From positions 1 through 64,000 of the forward strand of contig JAQUQN010000002.1 in the NCBI GenBank assembly GCA_028716065.1: a DNA stretch of 64,000 bases, written 5' to 3'. The notes beneath the pieces were generated by a model. That model was not told the DNA's origin and did not search any database. It saw only the letters and a list, made by a program, of their open reading frames with translations. This DNA is from Candidatus Omnitrophota bacterium. Lineage in GTDB: Bacteria > Omnitrophota > Gorgyraeia > 2-01-FULL-45-10. The translations under genes and the position numbers were made by a program. Below, one piece after another: positions 22,460 to 33,375 of this stretch (positions within the stretch are counted from its first letter, which is position 1; the number at the start of each line of letters is the position of its first letter).

Positions 22460-23776
22460 ATGAGTCTTAATACAAAAAACATACTTAGCGGTCTTGTGGT
22501 GTCTCTCTTTATAATCATCAGTTCCTCTACGGCGGTATTTGCGAATGAGATAGAGGAGCTAAGAAATGAGATAAAGATGATGAAGGAGAAGCTTAGCGCC
22601 ATGGAGGCGAGATTGCAGCAATCCGAGGCAAGGGCCGCAGACGCCGAAAAACCAAAAACTGGACCGGAAGGGACTATTACGGACGCCATCACCTCGATTA
22701 CTAAGGAGATAGAGTTTCATGGTTTTGTAGACACTTCCTATATATTCAATACGAATACGCCTGTACCTCCCAACCCCAGGACTAACAACCTCCGGGTATT
22801 CGATACGGACGCCAATGGATTCATGCTCAACATGGCACAATTGAGCTTTGAAAAGACCGTATCGAAAGAATCACCCCTGGGCTTCAGGGTAGACCTGGAT
22901 TTCGGCCAGGACGCAAAACTCATACACTCAAACGGCCTTGGCAATCCCGGAGACGAATTCGACCTTGAGCAGGCATATGCACAGTTCTGCATCCCATTCA
23001 GCCTTCCTTTAATGGATACGTTGAGTTTCAAGTTCGGCAAATTCGTCACGTTAATGGGCGCGGAAGTCATTGAATCCGTCAATAACTGGAATTTTTCCAG
23101 GTCGTACCTTTTCGGTTACGCGATACCGTTCACGCATACGGGCTTGAGGGCCTATTATAAACCCTTCGCGGACATACCGGTCGAATCGTACATCGGCATA
23201 GTCAATGGATGGGATCAGGTGGACGACCTTAACCGGGCCAAGACGCTGGAAGCCCAGATAGCCGTAACACCTAACGATAAGCTATCGTTTTCGTTGGGAG
23301 GCATGTTCGGTCCGGAGAGGGCGGATTCCAATAAGGATTTCCGGGACCTTATAGATTTCGTCATAACCTACCAGCCTCTTGATAAGTTGACTTTAAAAGC
23401 CAACTATGACTACGGGTGGGAGAGGAATGGCACGTCGGCCTTCGCCGGCTATACAGACGGCAAGGACGCATCCTGGGATGGTGTTGCCGGTTACGCCAAA
23501 TATGATATTTTCGACTGGTGGTCGATCGCCGGCCGCGGTGAATTTTTCCATGACAGGAACGGCGTAAGGACAGGCGTCCTTACAAGTTCTACGATGCCCA
23601 TCTCCGACCTGGCTGTCTGGGAATTCACACTTACCAATGAATTCAAGATATTTAAAAATTTCATAGCGAGATTTGAATATAGGTTCGACAAGGCAAGCGG
23701 TCAGGCCTTCACGAAAAACAAGACTACCGCTAATAATCAAAGCACTATAGCTGCTGAAGTAATAACCAAGTTTTAA
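22460..23776 (+). CDS. OmpL-like beta-barrel porin (BBP2 family)
   Basis: The 438-residue outer-membrane protein has a signal peptide (1-28, ending AVFA), a short coiled coil (~30-58, IEELRNEIKMMKEKLSAMEA) likely for trimerisation or peptidoglycan contact, and a beta-barrel of alternating strands ending with an aromatic residue (VITKF). Motifs EFHGFVDTSYIFNTN, FRVDLDFGQDAK, FKFGKFVTLMGAEVIES match the BBP2 porin family. Such porins are often next to amt genes; it probably admits ammonium or small N-compounds. It starts a three-gene unit porin-amtB-P-II under the ANTAR leader. Confidence 0.88.
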   Translation: MSLNTKNILSGLVVSLFIIISSSTAVFANEIEELRNEIKMMKEKLSAMEARLQQSEARAADAEKPKTGPEGTITDAITSITKEIEFHGFVDTSYIFNTNTPVPPNPRTNNLRVFDTDANGFMLNMAQLSFEKTVSKESPLGFRVDLDFGQDAKLIHSNGLGNPGDEFDLEQAYAQFCIPFSLPLMDTLSFKFGKFVTLMGAEVIESVNNWNFSRSYLFGYAIPFTHTGLRAYYKPFADIPVESYIGIVNGWDQVDDLNRAKTLEAQIAVTPNDKLSFSLGGMFGPERADSNKDFRDLIDFVITYQPLDKLTLKANYDYGWERNGTSAFAGYTDGKDASWDGVAGYAKYDIFDWWSIAGRGEFFHDRNGVRTGVLTSSTMPISDLAVWEFTLTNEFKIFKNFIARFEYRFDKASGQAFTKNKTTANNQSTIAAEVITKF

Positions 23777-23798
23777 TATAAGGAAGGAGGAAAATGCG

Positions 23799-25034
23799 AT
23801 GATCAATTCCGGAGATACTGCGTGGATATTGATTTCGACGGCGCTCGTCATGATGATGACTGCGCCGGGTTTAGCGTTCTTTTACGGTGGGCTGGTGCGG
23901 AGGAAAAACGTCCTCGCCACCATGATGCAGTCTTTCTTCGTACTGTGCCTGATCAGCATCCAGTGGATCTTGTGGGGCTATAGTCTTGCCTTTGGTCCCG
24001 ATAAGGGCCATTTCATAGGTAGTCTCGCGTGGTTCGGTCTGAAAGGAGTGGGGATGGCGCCAAATCCTGATTACGCCGCGACCATTCCGCATCTATTATT
24101 TATGGCATATCAGATGATGTTCGCAGTGATCACGCCCGCCCTGATAACAGGGGCTTTTGCTGAAAGAATGAAATTCTCCGCATACGTCGTCTTTACCTTA
24201 TTATGGGCAACTTTCGTATATGACCCCGTCTGCCATTGGGTATGGGGTACAGGCGGATGGTTAAAAGAGATGGGGGCCCTGGACTTCGCAGGCGGCACAG
24301 TGGTCCATGTCTCATCAGGCATAGCTGCCCTCGTATGCGCGCTCGTATTAGGAAAACGGCGAGGATATGGCAATGAACCGATGCCTCCTCATAACTTGCC
24401 ATTAACCGTCCTTGGGGCCGCGCTATTGTGGTTCGGATGGTTCGGATTTAATGCTGGTAGCGCATTAGGGGCCAACGAATTAGCCGTGACGGCTTTCATC
24501 GCTACAAATACGGCGGCTGCTGCGGCGGCACTTACATGGATGGCCATTGAATGGAACACTATCGGAAAGCCTACCATACTTGGCGGGGCTACGGGCGCTG
24601 TGGCGGGGCTTGTCGCAATAACGCCTGCCGCCGGCTTCGTCTCTCCGATATCCGCCATCTTCATAGGGATCATAGTAGGCCTGGTATGCTATACAGCTGT
24701 CGCCATCATTAAATTAAAACTTTCTTATGATGACAGTCTCGATGCTTTTGGCGTTCATGGTGTCGGCGGAGCAGTGGGTGCCCTGGTAACTGGGCTTTTC
24801 GCGCAGAAGATAATAAATCCCGGAGGGAGCAACGGGCTATTTTTCGGCAACCCTTCACAGCTAGCCACTCAAGCCATCGGTGTCATAGCCACCATGGCAT
24901 ATTCGATCGCCGTAACATTCATCTTACTCAAAGTCCTTGATGCGGTCATGGGGCTGCGTGTTTCCGAAGAAGACGAGGTGGCCGGACTCGACATAACGCA
25001 ACACGAGGAAAGCGCCTATACATTGTTAGACTAG
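23799..25034 (+). CDS. amtB: Ammonium transporter
   Basis: AmtB conducts ammonium across the inner membrane. The 411-residue protein has 11 predicted membrane helices. The family signatures are visible: FYGGLVRRKN, the QWILWGYSLAFG stretch, DFAGGTVVHVSSG, with the twin pore histidines represented in LDAFGVHGVGG and the first in VVHV. There is no cleaved signal peptide, which differs from the E. coli protein. ATG at 23799 follows AAGGAGGAAAA; a start at 23794 in another frame meets a stop at once. P-II follows after 12 bases, the usual AmtB-GlnK pairing. Confidence 0.96.
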   Translation: MINSGDTAWILISTALVMMMTAPGLAFFYGGLVRRKNVLATMMQSFFVLCLISIQWILWGYSLAFGPDKGHFIGSLAWFGLKGVGMAPNPDYAATIPHLLFMAYQMMFAVITPALITGAFAERMKFSAYVVFTLLWATFVYDPVCHWVWGTGGWLKEMGALDFAGGTVVHVSSGIAALVCALVLGKRRGYGNEPMPPHNLPLTVLGAALLWFGWFGFNAGSALGANELAVTAFIATNTAAAAAALTWMAIEWNTIGKPTILGGATGAVAGLVAITPAAGFVSPISAIFIGIIVGLVCYTAVAIIKLKLSYDDSLDAFGVHGVGGAVGALVTGLFAQKIINPGGSNGLFFGNPSQLATQAIGVIATMAYSIAVTFILLKVLDAVMGLRVSEEDEVAGLDITQHEESAYTLLD

Positions 25035-25046
25035 GAGGAGGTAGAA

Positions 25047-25388
25047 ATGAAACTGATAATCTCTATAATACAGCCGCATAGGCTTGAAAAGGTGCTGGAA
25101 GAATTGAACAAATCGGGAATCAGCCTGAGGACCGTATCCAACGTCCTGGGTTGCGGCAGGCAGAAAGGCCACACCGAGGTATATCGCGGGAGGAAAGAGA
25201 CGGGTAACCTTCTTAAAAAGGTACGCCTCGAAATTGCCGTCAATGAAGATTTCGTGGAACCTACGGTCAGGGCCATCATAAAAGGGGCAAAGACCGGAGA
25301 GATCGGAGACGGGAAGATATTTATAGCCGATCTGGCCGAATGCATAAGGATACGGACCGGGGAGAGGGGCGGCGAGGCGATAGGGTAA
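25047..25388 (+). CDS. P-II nitrogen regulatory protein without the uridylylation tyrosine
   Basis: A 113-residue P-II trimer subunit. [20 protein letters not shown] at the start, the T-loop [17 protein letters not shown] (residues 38-54), and [19 protein letters not shown] at the C-terminus are typical. Tyr46 is kept, but Tyr51, uridylylated by GlnD in enterobacteria, is Glu. So control by UMP addition is not possible in the usual form; ATP/ADP and 2-oxoglutarate binding should persist. It lies after amtB, so it probably plugs the transporter. The GGAGG site precedes the ATG. Confidence 0.93.
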   Translation: MKLIISIIQPHRLEKVLEELNKSGISLRTVSNVLGCGRQKGHTEVYRGRKETGNLLKKVRLEIAVNEDFVEPTVRAIIKGAKTGEIGDGKIFIADLAECIRIRTGERGGEAIG

Positions 25389-25400
25389 ACTTTAAAAAAT

Positions 25401-25441
25401 AGGTTACCAGAGTAACGCATTTTTTACTTGTATAGTTGTAG
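25401..25441 (+). promoter_or_regulatory. Conserved promoter block before glnA (copy 2)
   Basis: AGGTTACCA (25401-25409), then GCATTTTTTACTTGTA (25417-25432) at the same spacing as in copy 1. TATAGT (25431-25436) could be a -10. Its repeat only before amtB and glnA suggests a shared activator or alternative sigma factor. Confidence 0.7.
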
Positions 25442-25451
25442 GGTATTAATA

Positions 25452-25543
25452 GGCACGCAGTAGTGCCCCAAAAATAGGCAAACTTAAAGAACAGAGGCGT
25501 TCATTTTGGTCAGCGAGTGATTTGACCGAGTGAGCGCCTTTTT
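25452..25543 (+). promoter_or_regulatory. Dual-hairpin ANTAR-type leader of glnA
   Basis: Hairpin 1: GGCAC[GCAGTA]GTGCC (25452-25467). Hairpin 2: GAAC[AGAGGC]GTTC (25489-25502), loop with A1 and G4. The right part of hairpin 2 is shared with the left arm of a long terminator: 25495-25512 pairs with 25523-25539 over ~17 bp including wobbles, then TTTTTATCTTTT. This is the textbook ANTAR arrangement of two hexaloop hairpins with the second overlapping a terminator. Confidence 0.82.
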
Positions 25544-25578
25544 ATCTTTTATGCCCCACCACTAAAGGAGGAGTAAAC

Positions 25579-27087
25579 ATGAAAAAGAAGAAAGAGAAAA
25601 AACTAACAGACGTGAGGACAAAGAACCCGCTCATAAACGGCTCTTTCGATGAAAAGGCCGCCCGGGAAGTGATGAAGATGATCAAGGAGAAGAAGATACA
25701 GATCCTTGATCTTAAATTCAATGACCTGCCGGGCCTGTGGCAGCATTTCTCCATACCCGCATCGGAGCTTACGGAGATGGATGACCTGACACGCTCTATC
25801 TGGGTGGACGGCATAGGGTTCGACGGCTCATCCATACGCGGCTTCCAGAAGATCCAGGAGTCGGACATGATCCTGATCCCTGACCCTGCGACAGCCGTAA
25901 TAGACCCTGTTTGCGAAGTGCCGACATTAAGCGTCATATGCGATATCTATGACCCGCTTACCAGAAAAGCATATACCCGAGACCCTAGATATATCGCGAA
26001 AAAGGCGGAAAAGTACCTGAAGGCATCCGGTATTGCCGACAATGTATACTTCGGGCCGGAGGCTGAGTTCTTTCTCTTCAATGACGTCCGCTTTGACCAG
26101 ACGGAAAACTCGGGATACTATTTTATAGACTCAGTCGAGGCTGACTGGAATACTGGAAAATCCGAAAATCCTAACCTGGGCTATAAGATACGGTTCAAGG
26201 AAGGATATTTCCCAGTACCTCCGCACGACTCGCTACAGGACCTTCGCAGTAAGATGATCCTAAAGATGATAGAGGCCGGGATCCCCGTTGAAGTGCACCA
26301 CCACGAAGTGGCCACAGCAGGACAATGCGAAATCGATATGAAGTTCGACACGTTGACAAAGATGGGCGATAACCTTTTGCTTTACAAATATATCATAAAG
26401 AACATGGCCAGGAAGAACAACATGGTGGCCACGTTCATGCCCAAGCCGCTCTTTGCGGATAACGGCTCAGGCATGCACTGCCACCAGAGCCTGTGGAAAA
26501 ACGGCGTAAACCTTTTTTACGACAAGAACGGATACGCGCTCCTGAGCCAGACGGCCAAATACTACATAGGGGGGCTTTTAAAACACGCCAAGAGCCTCAT
26601 GGCGTTCTGCGCGCCGACGACAAATTCTTACAAACGCCTGGTGCCGGGATACGAAGCGCCCGTAAACCTTGTTTACTCTGCCCGCAACCGGTCAGCGGCG
26701 GTAAGGATACCGATGTATTCCGACAGCCCCAAATCGAAAAGGATAGAGTTCAGGCCGCCCGATCCGTCCTGCAACGCCTACATAGCGTTCAGCGCAATGT
26801 TGATGGCGGGCCTTGACGGGATACAGCATAAGATCGATCCCGGCGAACCCGCAGACCAGGATCTATTCGAATTGAATGAGGAAGAACTGGCGAAGATCCC
26901 AACCGTGCCGTCATCTCTGCGCAGGGCTATAGATGCCCTGGAAGAAGACCATGACTACCTTCTCAAGGGCGGCGTCTTCACAAAAGACGTTATCGATGTA
27001 TGGCTCGAATATAAACGCAAAAGAGAAATAGACACGGTGAGGATGCGCCCGCATCCATACGAGTTTTATCTATATTTTGATATTTAA
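25579..27087 (+). CDS. glnA: Glutamine synthetase type I, adenylylation tyrosine replaced by Phe
   Basis: GlnA makes glutamine from glutamate, ammonia and ATP. The 502-residue protein carries all GSI features: [24 protein letters not shown], the [11 protein letters not shown] flap, [20 protein letters not shown] and [15 protein letters not shown]. About 25 extra Lys-rich residues precede the normal start, but AAAGGAGGAG sits at the ATG. Near the C-terminus the adenylylation loop reads [11 protein letters not shown], with Phe430 where Tyr397 stands in E. coli (NLYDLPPEE), so GlnE-type control is not possible. Control is expected through its ANTAR leader. A weak terminator (ATCGCG..CGC-GAT, TTTTTT) follows at 27093-27119. 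Confidence 0.96.
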   Translation: MKKKKEKKLTDVRTKNPLINGSFDEKAAREVMKMIKEKKIQILDLKFNDLPGLWQHFSIPASELTEMDDLTRSIWVDGIGFDGSSIRGFQKIQESDMILIPDPATAVIDPVCEVPTLSVICDIYDPLTRKAYTRDPRYIAKKAEKYLKASGIADNVYFGPEAEFFLFNDVRFDQTENSGYYFIDSVEADWNTGKSENPNLGYKIRFKEGYFPVPPHDSLQDLRSKMILKMIEAGIPVEVHHHEVATAGQCEIDMKFDTLTKMGDNLLLYKYIIKNMARKNNMVATFMPKPLFADNGSGMHCHQSLWKNGVNLFYDKNGYALLSQTAKYYIGGLLKHAKSLMAFCAPTTNSYKRLVPGYEAPVNLVYSARNRSAAVRIPMYSDSPKSKRIEFRPPDPSCNAYIAFSAMLMAGLDGIQHKIDPGEPADQDLFELNEEELAKIPTVPSSLRRAIDALEEDHDYLLKGGVFTKDVIDVWLEYKRKREIDTVRMRPHPYEFYLYFDI

Positions 27088-27152
27088 TTACGAATCGCGG
27101 TAGGCGGCGCGGATATTTTTTAACCGGGCCTGCCTATCTTTTAGGCATTGAT

Positions 27153-27338
27153 ATGGATGACAACCTACCCATTTACAGAACGATCATAGCGCAGGTTGAA
27201 AAACCGCTCATAGAGATGGCCCTGGAGAGAACGAGCGGCAATCAGATCAGGGCCGCCGAACTGTTAGGGATCAATCGTAATACGATCCGCACCAAGATAA
27301 AAAAACTCGGCATCGACGTCAAGAGATGGAAGGTATGA
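27153..27338 (+). CDS. Fis-like helix-turn-helix protein
   Basis: A 61-residue protein that is little more than a Fis-type domain: [20 protein letters not shown], then [17 protein letters not shown]. This is the same fold as the C-terminal domain of NtrC and Fis. Without an AAA+ or receiver domain it is a small DNA-binding regulator or bending protein, here placed before gltB and overlapping it by 4-13 bases, so likely tied to gltBD expression. A TGCCTA/TAGGCA hairpin (27131-27147) stands before the ATG. Confidence 0.8.
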   Translation: MDDNLPIYRTIIAQVEKPLIEMALERTSGNQIRAAELLGINRNTIRTKIKKLGIDVKRWKV

Positions 27339-30300
27339 ACAAAATGAGACACAACCACTTGCCCGAAAGACAGGGCCTCTATGATCCGCGCTTCGAGCAT
27401 GACTCATGCGGCGTCGGGTTCGTCTGTAATATAGACGGAGTGCGGTCGCACGATGCCGTTCAAAAAGGCCTTGAAGTGCTGAAACGGCTCTCGCATCGCG
27501 GAGCGACCGGTTCGGACCCGAAAACCGGAGACGGCGCAGGCATACTACTGCAGATCCCGCATGAGTTCCTGCTCAAGGCCTGCGGGGAAGAAGGTATGGA
27601 ATTACCGGACGAGGGGAGCTATGGCACCGGCATCGTTTTCCTGCCGACCGATGAGAGAGAAAGAAGGTTCTGCAAGGCCGCCTTCGCGAAAATAGCTAAG
27701 GAGGAGGGACAGGCTCTTTTAGGATGGCGCAAAGTCCCGGTAGACGATTCGGATATAGGCAGAATCGCGAGGGAGACCGAGCCGGTGATAGAACAAGTCT
27801 TCATCGCTAAAAATAGAAGGCTGAAGGATAGGCTGGCTTTCGAACGCAGACTGTATGTTATCAGAAAAGGGGTCGAGAATCTCATAAGAACGACCGGCTT
27901 AAGGCAGAAGGCCTTCTTCTATATCACCAATATATCCAATCGTACCATGTCGTATAAAGGGCTTCTCATGCCCTATCAATTAGAAAAATTCTTCATCGAT
28001 CTAAAAGATAATTCGCTAAAAAGCTCTTTATGCCTTGTTCATTCCCGGTACAGCACGAATACTTTCCCGACATGGGATCTGTCACAGCCGTTCAGGTTCC
28101 TTGCGCATAATGGCGAGATAAACACATTGCGGGGGAACATAAATTGGATGAGGGCCAGGGAAAAATTACTGAAGAGTAATCTATTCGGGCAGGAGATCAA
28201 AAATATCATGCCTGTAATCGTTCCGAACGGAAGCGATTCGGCGGCCATAGACAACGTGCTTGAACTTCTGGCACTATCGGGCAGGTCGCTACCCCATGCC
28301 ATGGCAATGCTCATACCTTCAGCGTGGGAAGGCGATGGCCTGATGGATGATGAACTTAGAGACTTTTACAGATACCACGCCTGCATGATGGAGCCATGGG
28401 ACGGGCCTGCGGCTATCGCCTTTACGGATGGCACGAGGATAGGGGCAGTGCTGGACAGGAACGGGTTGAGGCCCGCACGCTACATGATAACTAAAGGCGG
28501 GCTTGTAGTTATGGCATCCGAAGTGGGGGTTCTCGACATAAGACCGGAGGATATATCGGTATCGGGCAGGCTGGAACCCGGTAAGACGTTCTACATCGAT
28601 ACGGAACTAAAACGTGTGATCGACGATGTGGAGATCAAGAGATCTCTTTCCATGGCACAGCCTTACGGCGACTGGATTAAAAAGAAGCTGGTCTCTCTCA
28701 ATGATCTGCCGGAGAGAGGCAATGAACCAAAGCATCCCGAAGATGTCATTACATCCTTAAAGGCGTTTGGTTACACGCGCGAAGACCTCAAGACCATACT
28801 TAAACCGATGGCGGAGAAAGGTGCGGAACCGATCGGCTCCATGGGAAACGATACGCCCCATGCCGTCCTATCGGCCATGCCTCAGATACTCTTCAACTAC
28901 TTCAAACAATTATTCGCCCAGGTAACAAACCCTGCCATAGATCCGATAAGGGAAGAGCTGGTAATGAGCCTGACGGCACTTGTCGGGCCCGAAAAAGGAC
29001 TGCTCGATGAGACACCGGAACACTGTCACAAACTCGAGGTGGCCCGTCCCATTCTCTCGGACGGCGAGTTATCAAAAATACGCGATATCGCTATAAACGG
29101 GTTCAGGACCAAAACCATATCCATATTATTCGACCCTCTTCGAGAAAAAAGTTTCATCGATACGATAGACCACATATGTGAAGAGTCATCCAGGGCCATA
29201 AACGAGGGTTATTCATTCATTATTTTAAGCGATAGGGGCGCGGATATTTCCAAGGCCGCTCTTCCGAGCCTTTTGGCAGTAGGCGCCGTGCATCATCACC
29301 TCGTCAGAAAATCTTCGAGAACCCAGATAGGCATAATCCTCGAGAGCGCCGAACCCAGAGAGGTTCACCATTTTGCGCTCCTTTTCGGCTATGGGGCGGA
29401 CTGCATAAACCCTTACCTCGCGTATGAGGCCCTCGGCTATCTGGTAAGAGAAAAAGAACTGGAGATGGATTACGAGAAGGCTCTCGAAAATTACAGAAAG
29501 GCCCTGGAGAGCGGCATATTGAAGGTGCTCTCAAAGATGGGCATATCGACATTGCAGAGCTACCGCGGCGCTCAGATATTTGAGGCGCTCGGATTGAGCG
29601 ATGCCCTCATAGAAAAATGTTTTACAGGCACCGTTTCCAGAATAGGCGGTATAGGCTTCGACACAATAGCGAAGGAGTATATCGCCAGGCACTCTCAAGT
29701 CTATCCTGTAAGCGCGGCGTCCCAACCATACCTGCCTACCGGAGGCGTATACCAGTGGAAGAGAGACGGAGAGATCCACCTCTGGAACCCTGACTCCATA
29801 GCTGCGTTGCAGGATGCCGCCAGGACCAACGATAATAAAAAGTACTCGGAATTCGCTGGATTGATAAACGACCAATCGAAAGGCCCCTGCACGTTGCGAG
29901 GGCTCTTAAAATTCAGAAAAGCCAGGCCCATCCCGATAGAGGAGGTGGAGCCCTCGAAAGAGATCGTAAAAAGATTCGCGACCGGCGCCATGAGTTTCGG
30001 TTCCATAAGCAAGAGCGCTCACGAAGCCATAGCCATAGCCATGAACATGCTCGGAGGCAGGTCAAACACCGGGGAAGGCGGAGAGGATCCGGCGCGATTC
30101 AATCCATTGCCGAACGGTGATTCTGCGAGAAGCGCCATAAAGCAGGTCGCTTCCGGCAGGTTCGGCGTTACCACCAATTATCTCGTCAATGCGGATGAAC
30201 TGCAGATAAAGATAGCCCAGGGGGCAAAACCCGGAGAAGGCGGGCAGCTGCCCGGCCACAAAGTGAGCGCCATCATAGCGCGGACCAGGTATACCACGCA

Positions 30301-31873
30301 AGGCGTCACCCTCATATCGCCGCCTCCGCACCACGACATATATTCCATCGAGGACCTTGCGCAGCTCATATTTGACCTGAAGAACGTCAATCCTAAAGCC
30401 CGAATAAGCGTTAAGCTTGTATCGGAGATAGGGGTGGGCACGGTCGCCGCGGGTGTCGCCAAAGGTCATGCCGACATGATACTGATCTCGGGCGGAGACG
30501 GGGGAACCGGCGCATCGCCTCTCAGTTCCATAAAACACGCGGGCCTCCCGTGGGAACTCGGCCTTTCGGAGACACATCAAACTCTGGTCCTGAACGACCT
30601 GCGCAGCAGGGTCAGGCTGCAGACGGACGGACAGATGCGCACGGGCCGCGACATCGCCATCGCCGCCTTGCTGGGAGCGGAAGAGTTTGGCTTCTCTACC
30701 GCGGTACTGATAGTCCTCGGATGTGTGATGTTGAGGCATTGCCACCTGAATAATTGTTCCGTGGGAGTCGCCACGCAGGACGCCATCCTGCAGAATAGGT
30801 TCAGGGGAAGGCCTGAATATATAATCAACTACTTCTATTTCGTCGCGCAAGAACTGAGAGAGATAATGGCCGGGCTGGGTATTCGCCGCGTTGACGACAT
30901 GATCGGCAGGACGGATCTATTGCTGGTCGATAAGACGGCCTTGACCTGGAAGACCAAAGGGCTGGATTTTTCAAGAATGCTGTACAAGGCCGGAACGAAG
31001 AGGCCGGACACCAGATACCATGTTATGCCTCAGAAGCCTGCAATGCACGGGGAATTGGATTCAGAACTCATCAAACTCTCAAAAGATGCGATAGGCAATA
31101 GAGCACCTGTAAAACTCTCCATGGGCATAAAAAATAGCAATAGGACTGCCGGCGCCATGTTGAGCGGAGAGGTGTGCAGGGTACATGGGGAAGGCGGCCT
31201 GCCTGATGATACCGTATACTGCAAATTCAAGGGTGTAGCCGGCCAGAGCTTCGGCGCCTTTCTCTCCAAAGGAATAACATTTGAACTCGAAGGCATGGCG
31301 AACGATTATGTGGGCAAGGGTATCTCCGGCGGGAAGATCATAATATATCCGGACAGGAGAGCGGGTTATGACGCCAGCAGGGGCATCATCATCGGAAATA
31401 CGACATTTTACGGCGCCATAAGCGGTGAGGCATATATAAGGGGGACCGCGGGAGAAAGGTTTTGCATAAGGAATTCGGGGCTGAATGCCGTCGTAGAAGG
31501 CACCGGTGACCATGGATGCGAATACATGACCGGAGGAAGGGTTGTCATTCTGGGAAAAACTGGAAGGAACTTTGCCGCTGGGATGTCTGGCGGCATCGCG
31601 TATGTTTACGATCCGAAGAGAGATTTTAAAGATAGGTGCAACATGGAGATGGTAACCCTGGAAAGCATAAATTCCGACGATGAGATGACGATCGGCGAGC
31701 TGCTATCCAACCACCACAGGTTCACCGGCAGTACATTGGCCAGAGAGATACTGGACGACCTTAAATCCAGGTTAAAGAGCTTTATCAAGGTCATGCCGAT
31801 AGAATACAAGCGTATCCTGGAAAGCAAAGAGCTAGAGGAAGATTTGAATCTCGTAGAGGTGTCAGATGGGTGA
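27335..31873 (+). CDS. gltB: Glutamate synthase large subunit
   Basis: GltB turns glutamine and 2-oxoglutarate into two glutamates. The ~1512-residue length is full. The type-II amidotransferase domain starts at [14 protein letters not shown] (Cys nucleophile after processing), then [20 protein letters not shown]. The central and FMN-binding parts show [51 protein letters not shown]; the 3Fe-4S cysteines lie in [19 protein letters not shown]. The C-terminal beta-helix is intact. Starts at 27326, 27335 and 27344 are all ATG; 27335 forms an ATGA overlap with the Fis-like gene, while 27344 has better spacing to GGAAGG. Confidence 0.97.
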   Translation: MNKMRHNHLPERQGLYDPRFEHDSCGVGFVCNIDGVRSHDAVQKGLEVLKRLSHRGATGSDPKTGDGAGILLQIPHEFLLKACGEEGMELPDEGSYGTGIVFLPTDERERRFCKAAFAKIAKEEGQALLGWRKVPVDDSDIGRIARETEPVIEQVFIAKNRRLKDRLAFERRLYVIRKGVENLIRTTGLRQKAFFYITNISNRTMSYKGLLMPYQLEKFFIDLKDNSLKSSLCLVHSRYSTNTFPTWDLSQPFRFLAHNGEINTLRGNINWMRAREKLLKSNLFGQEIKNIMPVIVPNGSDSAAIDNVLELLALSGRSLPHAMAMLIPSAWEGDGLMDDELRDFYRYHACMMEPWDGPAAIAFTDGTRIGAVLDRNGLRPARYMITKGGLVVMASEVGVLDIRPEDISVSGRLEPGKTFYIDTELKRVIDDVEIKRSLSMAQPYGDWIKKKLVSLNDLPERGNEPKHPEDVITSLKAFGYTREDLKTILKPMAEKGAEPIGSMGNDTPHAVLSAMPQILFNYFKQLFAQVTNPAIDPIREELVMSLTALVGPEKGLLDETPEHCHKLEVARPILSDGELSKIRDIAINGFRTKTISILFDPLREKSFIDTIDHICEESSRAINEGYSFIILSDRGADISKAALPSLLAVGAVHHHLVRKSSRTQIGIILESAEPREVHHFALLFGYGADCINPYLAYEALGYLVREKELEMDYEKALENYRKALESGILKVLSKMGISTLQSYRGAQIFEALGLSDALIEKCFTGTVSRIGGIGFDTIAKEYIARHSQVYPVSAASQPYLPTGGVYQWKRDGEIHLWNPDSIAALQDAARTNDNKKYSEFAGLINDQSKGPCTLRGLLKFRKARPIPIEEVEPSKEIVKRFATGAMSFGSISKSAHEAIAIAMNMLGGRSNTGEGGEDPARFNPLPNGDSARSAIKQVASGRFGVTTNYLVNADELQIKIAQGAKPGEGGQLPGHKVSAIIARTRYTTQGVTLISPPPHHDIYSIEDLAQLIFDLKNVNPKARISVKLVSEIGVGTVAAGVAKGHADMILISGGDGGTGASPLSSIKHAGLPWELGLSETHQTLVLNDLRSRVRLQTDGQMRTGRDIAIAALLGAEEFGFSTAVLIVLGCVMLRHCHLNNCSVGVATQDAILQNRFRGRPEYIINYFYFVAQELREIMAGLGIRRVDDMIGRTDLLLVDKTALTWKTKGLDFSRMLYKAGTKRPDTRYHVMPQKPAMHGELDSELIKLSKDAIGNRAPVKLSMGIKNSNRTAGAMLSGEVCRVHGEGGLPDDTVYCKFKGVAGQSFGAFLSKGITFELEGMANDYVGKGISGGKIIIYPDRRAGYDASRGIIIGNTTFYGAISGEAYIRGTAGERFCIRNSGLNAVVEGTGDHGCEYMTGGRVVILGKTGRNFAAGMSGGIAYVYDPKRDFKDRCNMEMVTLESINSDDEMTIGELLSNHHRFTGSTLAREILDDLKSRLKSFIKVMPIEYKRILESKELEEDLNLVEVSDG

Positions 31874-33311
31874 TCCGAGAGGATTTTTGAAAGTAAAGCG
31901 GGAAGGCTCTCCATATAGACCCGTATGTGAACGCGTTAAGGATTACAAAGAAGTATCGGCGCCGAGAGACGACGAACGTTCCAAGGAACAGTCTTCGCGT
32001 TGCATGGATTGCGGAACGCCCTTCTGCCACTGGGCCTGCCCGGTCGGTAATTATATCCCGGAATGGAACGACGCGATGTTCCACGGCCACTGGAAAAAGG
32101 CCATAGACCTACTGCATGCGACGAACAATTTTCCGGAGATAACGGGGCGGTTGTGCCCGGCGATGTGCGAATACGCCTGCGTATTGGGTATAAACGACGA
32201 CCCTGTTACGGTAAGAGAGAACGAACTGGCCATCATAGAGCATGGGTTTAGACAGGGCATCATAAAGGCGTCTGGGCCCGCGAAGCGCAGCGGAAAACGT
32301 ATCGCCATAATAGGCTCGGGCCCTGCAGGGCTGGCCTGCGCCGACCAATTAAATAAAGCGGGACACGAGGTGACGGTCTATGAAAAAGACGACAGGGCCG
32401 GAGGAATATTACGATACGGCATACCGGACTTTAAACTGGAAAAATGGGTCCTGGACAGGCGGCTCGATATTTTAAAAAAAGAAGGCGTAAAACTCATAAC
32501 CTCGGTCAATGTTGGAACCGATATCACCATTTCCGAACTGCGGAAAGGTTTTGACGCCGTCTGCCTGGCCGGAGGCAGCCGCGTTCCGAGAGACCTGAAG
32601 ATCGAAGGAAGGGAATTGAAAGGTATACATTTCGCCATGGACTTCCTGGTGCAGGCGAACAGGATGGTAGCTGGAGAAAAGATACTGGAAGATAAATTCA
32701 TAGACGCTAAGGGCAAAAGGATAGTCGTAATAGGCGGAGGCGATACGGGATCTGACTGCGTCGGTGTATCGCACCGTCACGGCGCAAGCTGCGTAGTCCA
32801 GATCGAACTGTTACCTCAGCCGTCAGAATCCCGCACCGGGGAATATAACTGGCCGAAATATCCGCTTCTCCTCAAGAGATCCTCCAGCCATGAAGAAGGG
32901 GGCGAGCGCAACTGGTCGATACTCACGAAGCGGCTTATCGGAGTAGACGGACGCGTGAAAAGATTGTCCTGCGTCCGCGTCAGTTTTGACCAAAAAGACG
33001 AGCGAGGCCGTCCGCTCATGAGGGAACTACCCGGAAGCGAGTTCGAGATAGAGGCCGATCTGGTAATATTGGCTATGGGTTTTGTACACCCGGAGCACGA
33101 CATCCTGCTCGATGCGCTCGGCGTAAAACTGGATCCGTACGGAAATGTGGCCACGGATGACAAGTACATGACTTCGGCCAAAGGCGTATTCTCGGCCGGC
33201 GACATGAGAAGGGGGCAATCCCTGATCGTCTGGGCCATATCGGAAGGCCGCCGCTCAGCCCACGCCATCGATAAATACCTTATGGGTTCAAGCAACCTGC
33301 CGGTAGTCTAA
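31866..33311 (+). CDS. gltD: Glutamate synthase small subunit
   Basis: GltD is the NADPH- and FAD-binding partner of GltB. The 481 residues show CMDCGTPFCHWACPVGNYIP and LCPAMCEYAC (4Fe-4S clusters), the FAD motif IAIIGSGPAGLACADQL, and the NADPH motif IVVIGGGDTGSDCVG. The C-terminal ATG-type motif DMRRGQSLIVWAISEGR is present. It overlaps gltB by 8 bases. A possible weak end of the operon lies in the 25-base gap before the promoter at 33337; no hairpin was seen there. Confidence 0.97.
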   Translation: MGDPRGFLKVKREGSPYRPVCERVKDYKEVSAPRDDERSKEQSSRCMDCGTPFCHWACPVGNYIPEWNDAMFHGHWKKAIDLLHATNNFPEITGRLCPAMCEYACVLGINDDPVTVRENELAIIEHGFRQGIIKASGPAKRSGKRIAIIGSGPAGLACADQLNKAGHEVTVYEKDDRAGGILRYGIPDFKLEKWVLDRRLDILKKEGVKLITSVNVGTDITISELRKGFDAVCLAGGSRVPRDLKIEGRELKGIHFAMDFLVQANRMVAGEKILEDKFIDAKGKRIVVIGGGDTGSDCVGVSHRHGASCVVQIELLPQPSESRTGEYNWPKYPLLLKRSSSHEEGGERNWSILTKRLIGVDGRVKRLSCVRVSFDQKDERGRPLMRELPGSEFEIEADLVILAMGFVHPEHDILLDALGVKLDPYGNVATDDKYMTSAKGVFSAGDMRRGQSLIVWAISEGRRSAHAIDKYLMGSSNLPVV

Positions 33312-33336
33312 TCCCCCTTAAAACCTCCATTATTAT

Positions 33337-33365
33337 TTGCCAATATTCCAAAAGATTAGTATAAT
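33337..33365 (+). promoter_or_regulatory. Promoter giving a very short 5' leader
   Basis: TTGCCA (33337-33342), 17 bases, TATAAT (33360-33365). Transcription would begin about 4 bases before the ATG at 33376, so the mRNA is nearly leaderless; no ribosome site is present. Confidence 0.65.
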
Positions 33366-33375
33366 AAAACCTGTC

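Noticed and set aside
30062..30850. Minus-strand frame of 262 codons inside gltB
   Set aside because: It overlaps the conserved FMN and Fe-S region of GltB on the other strand and has no family resemblance.
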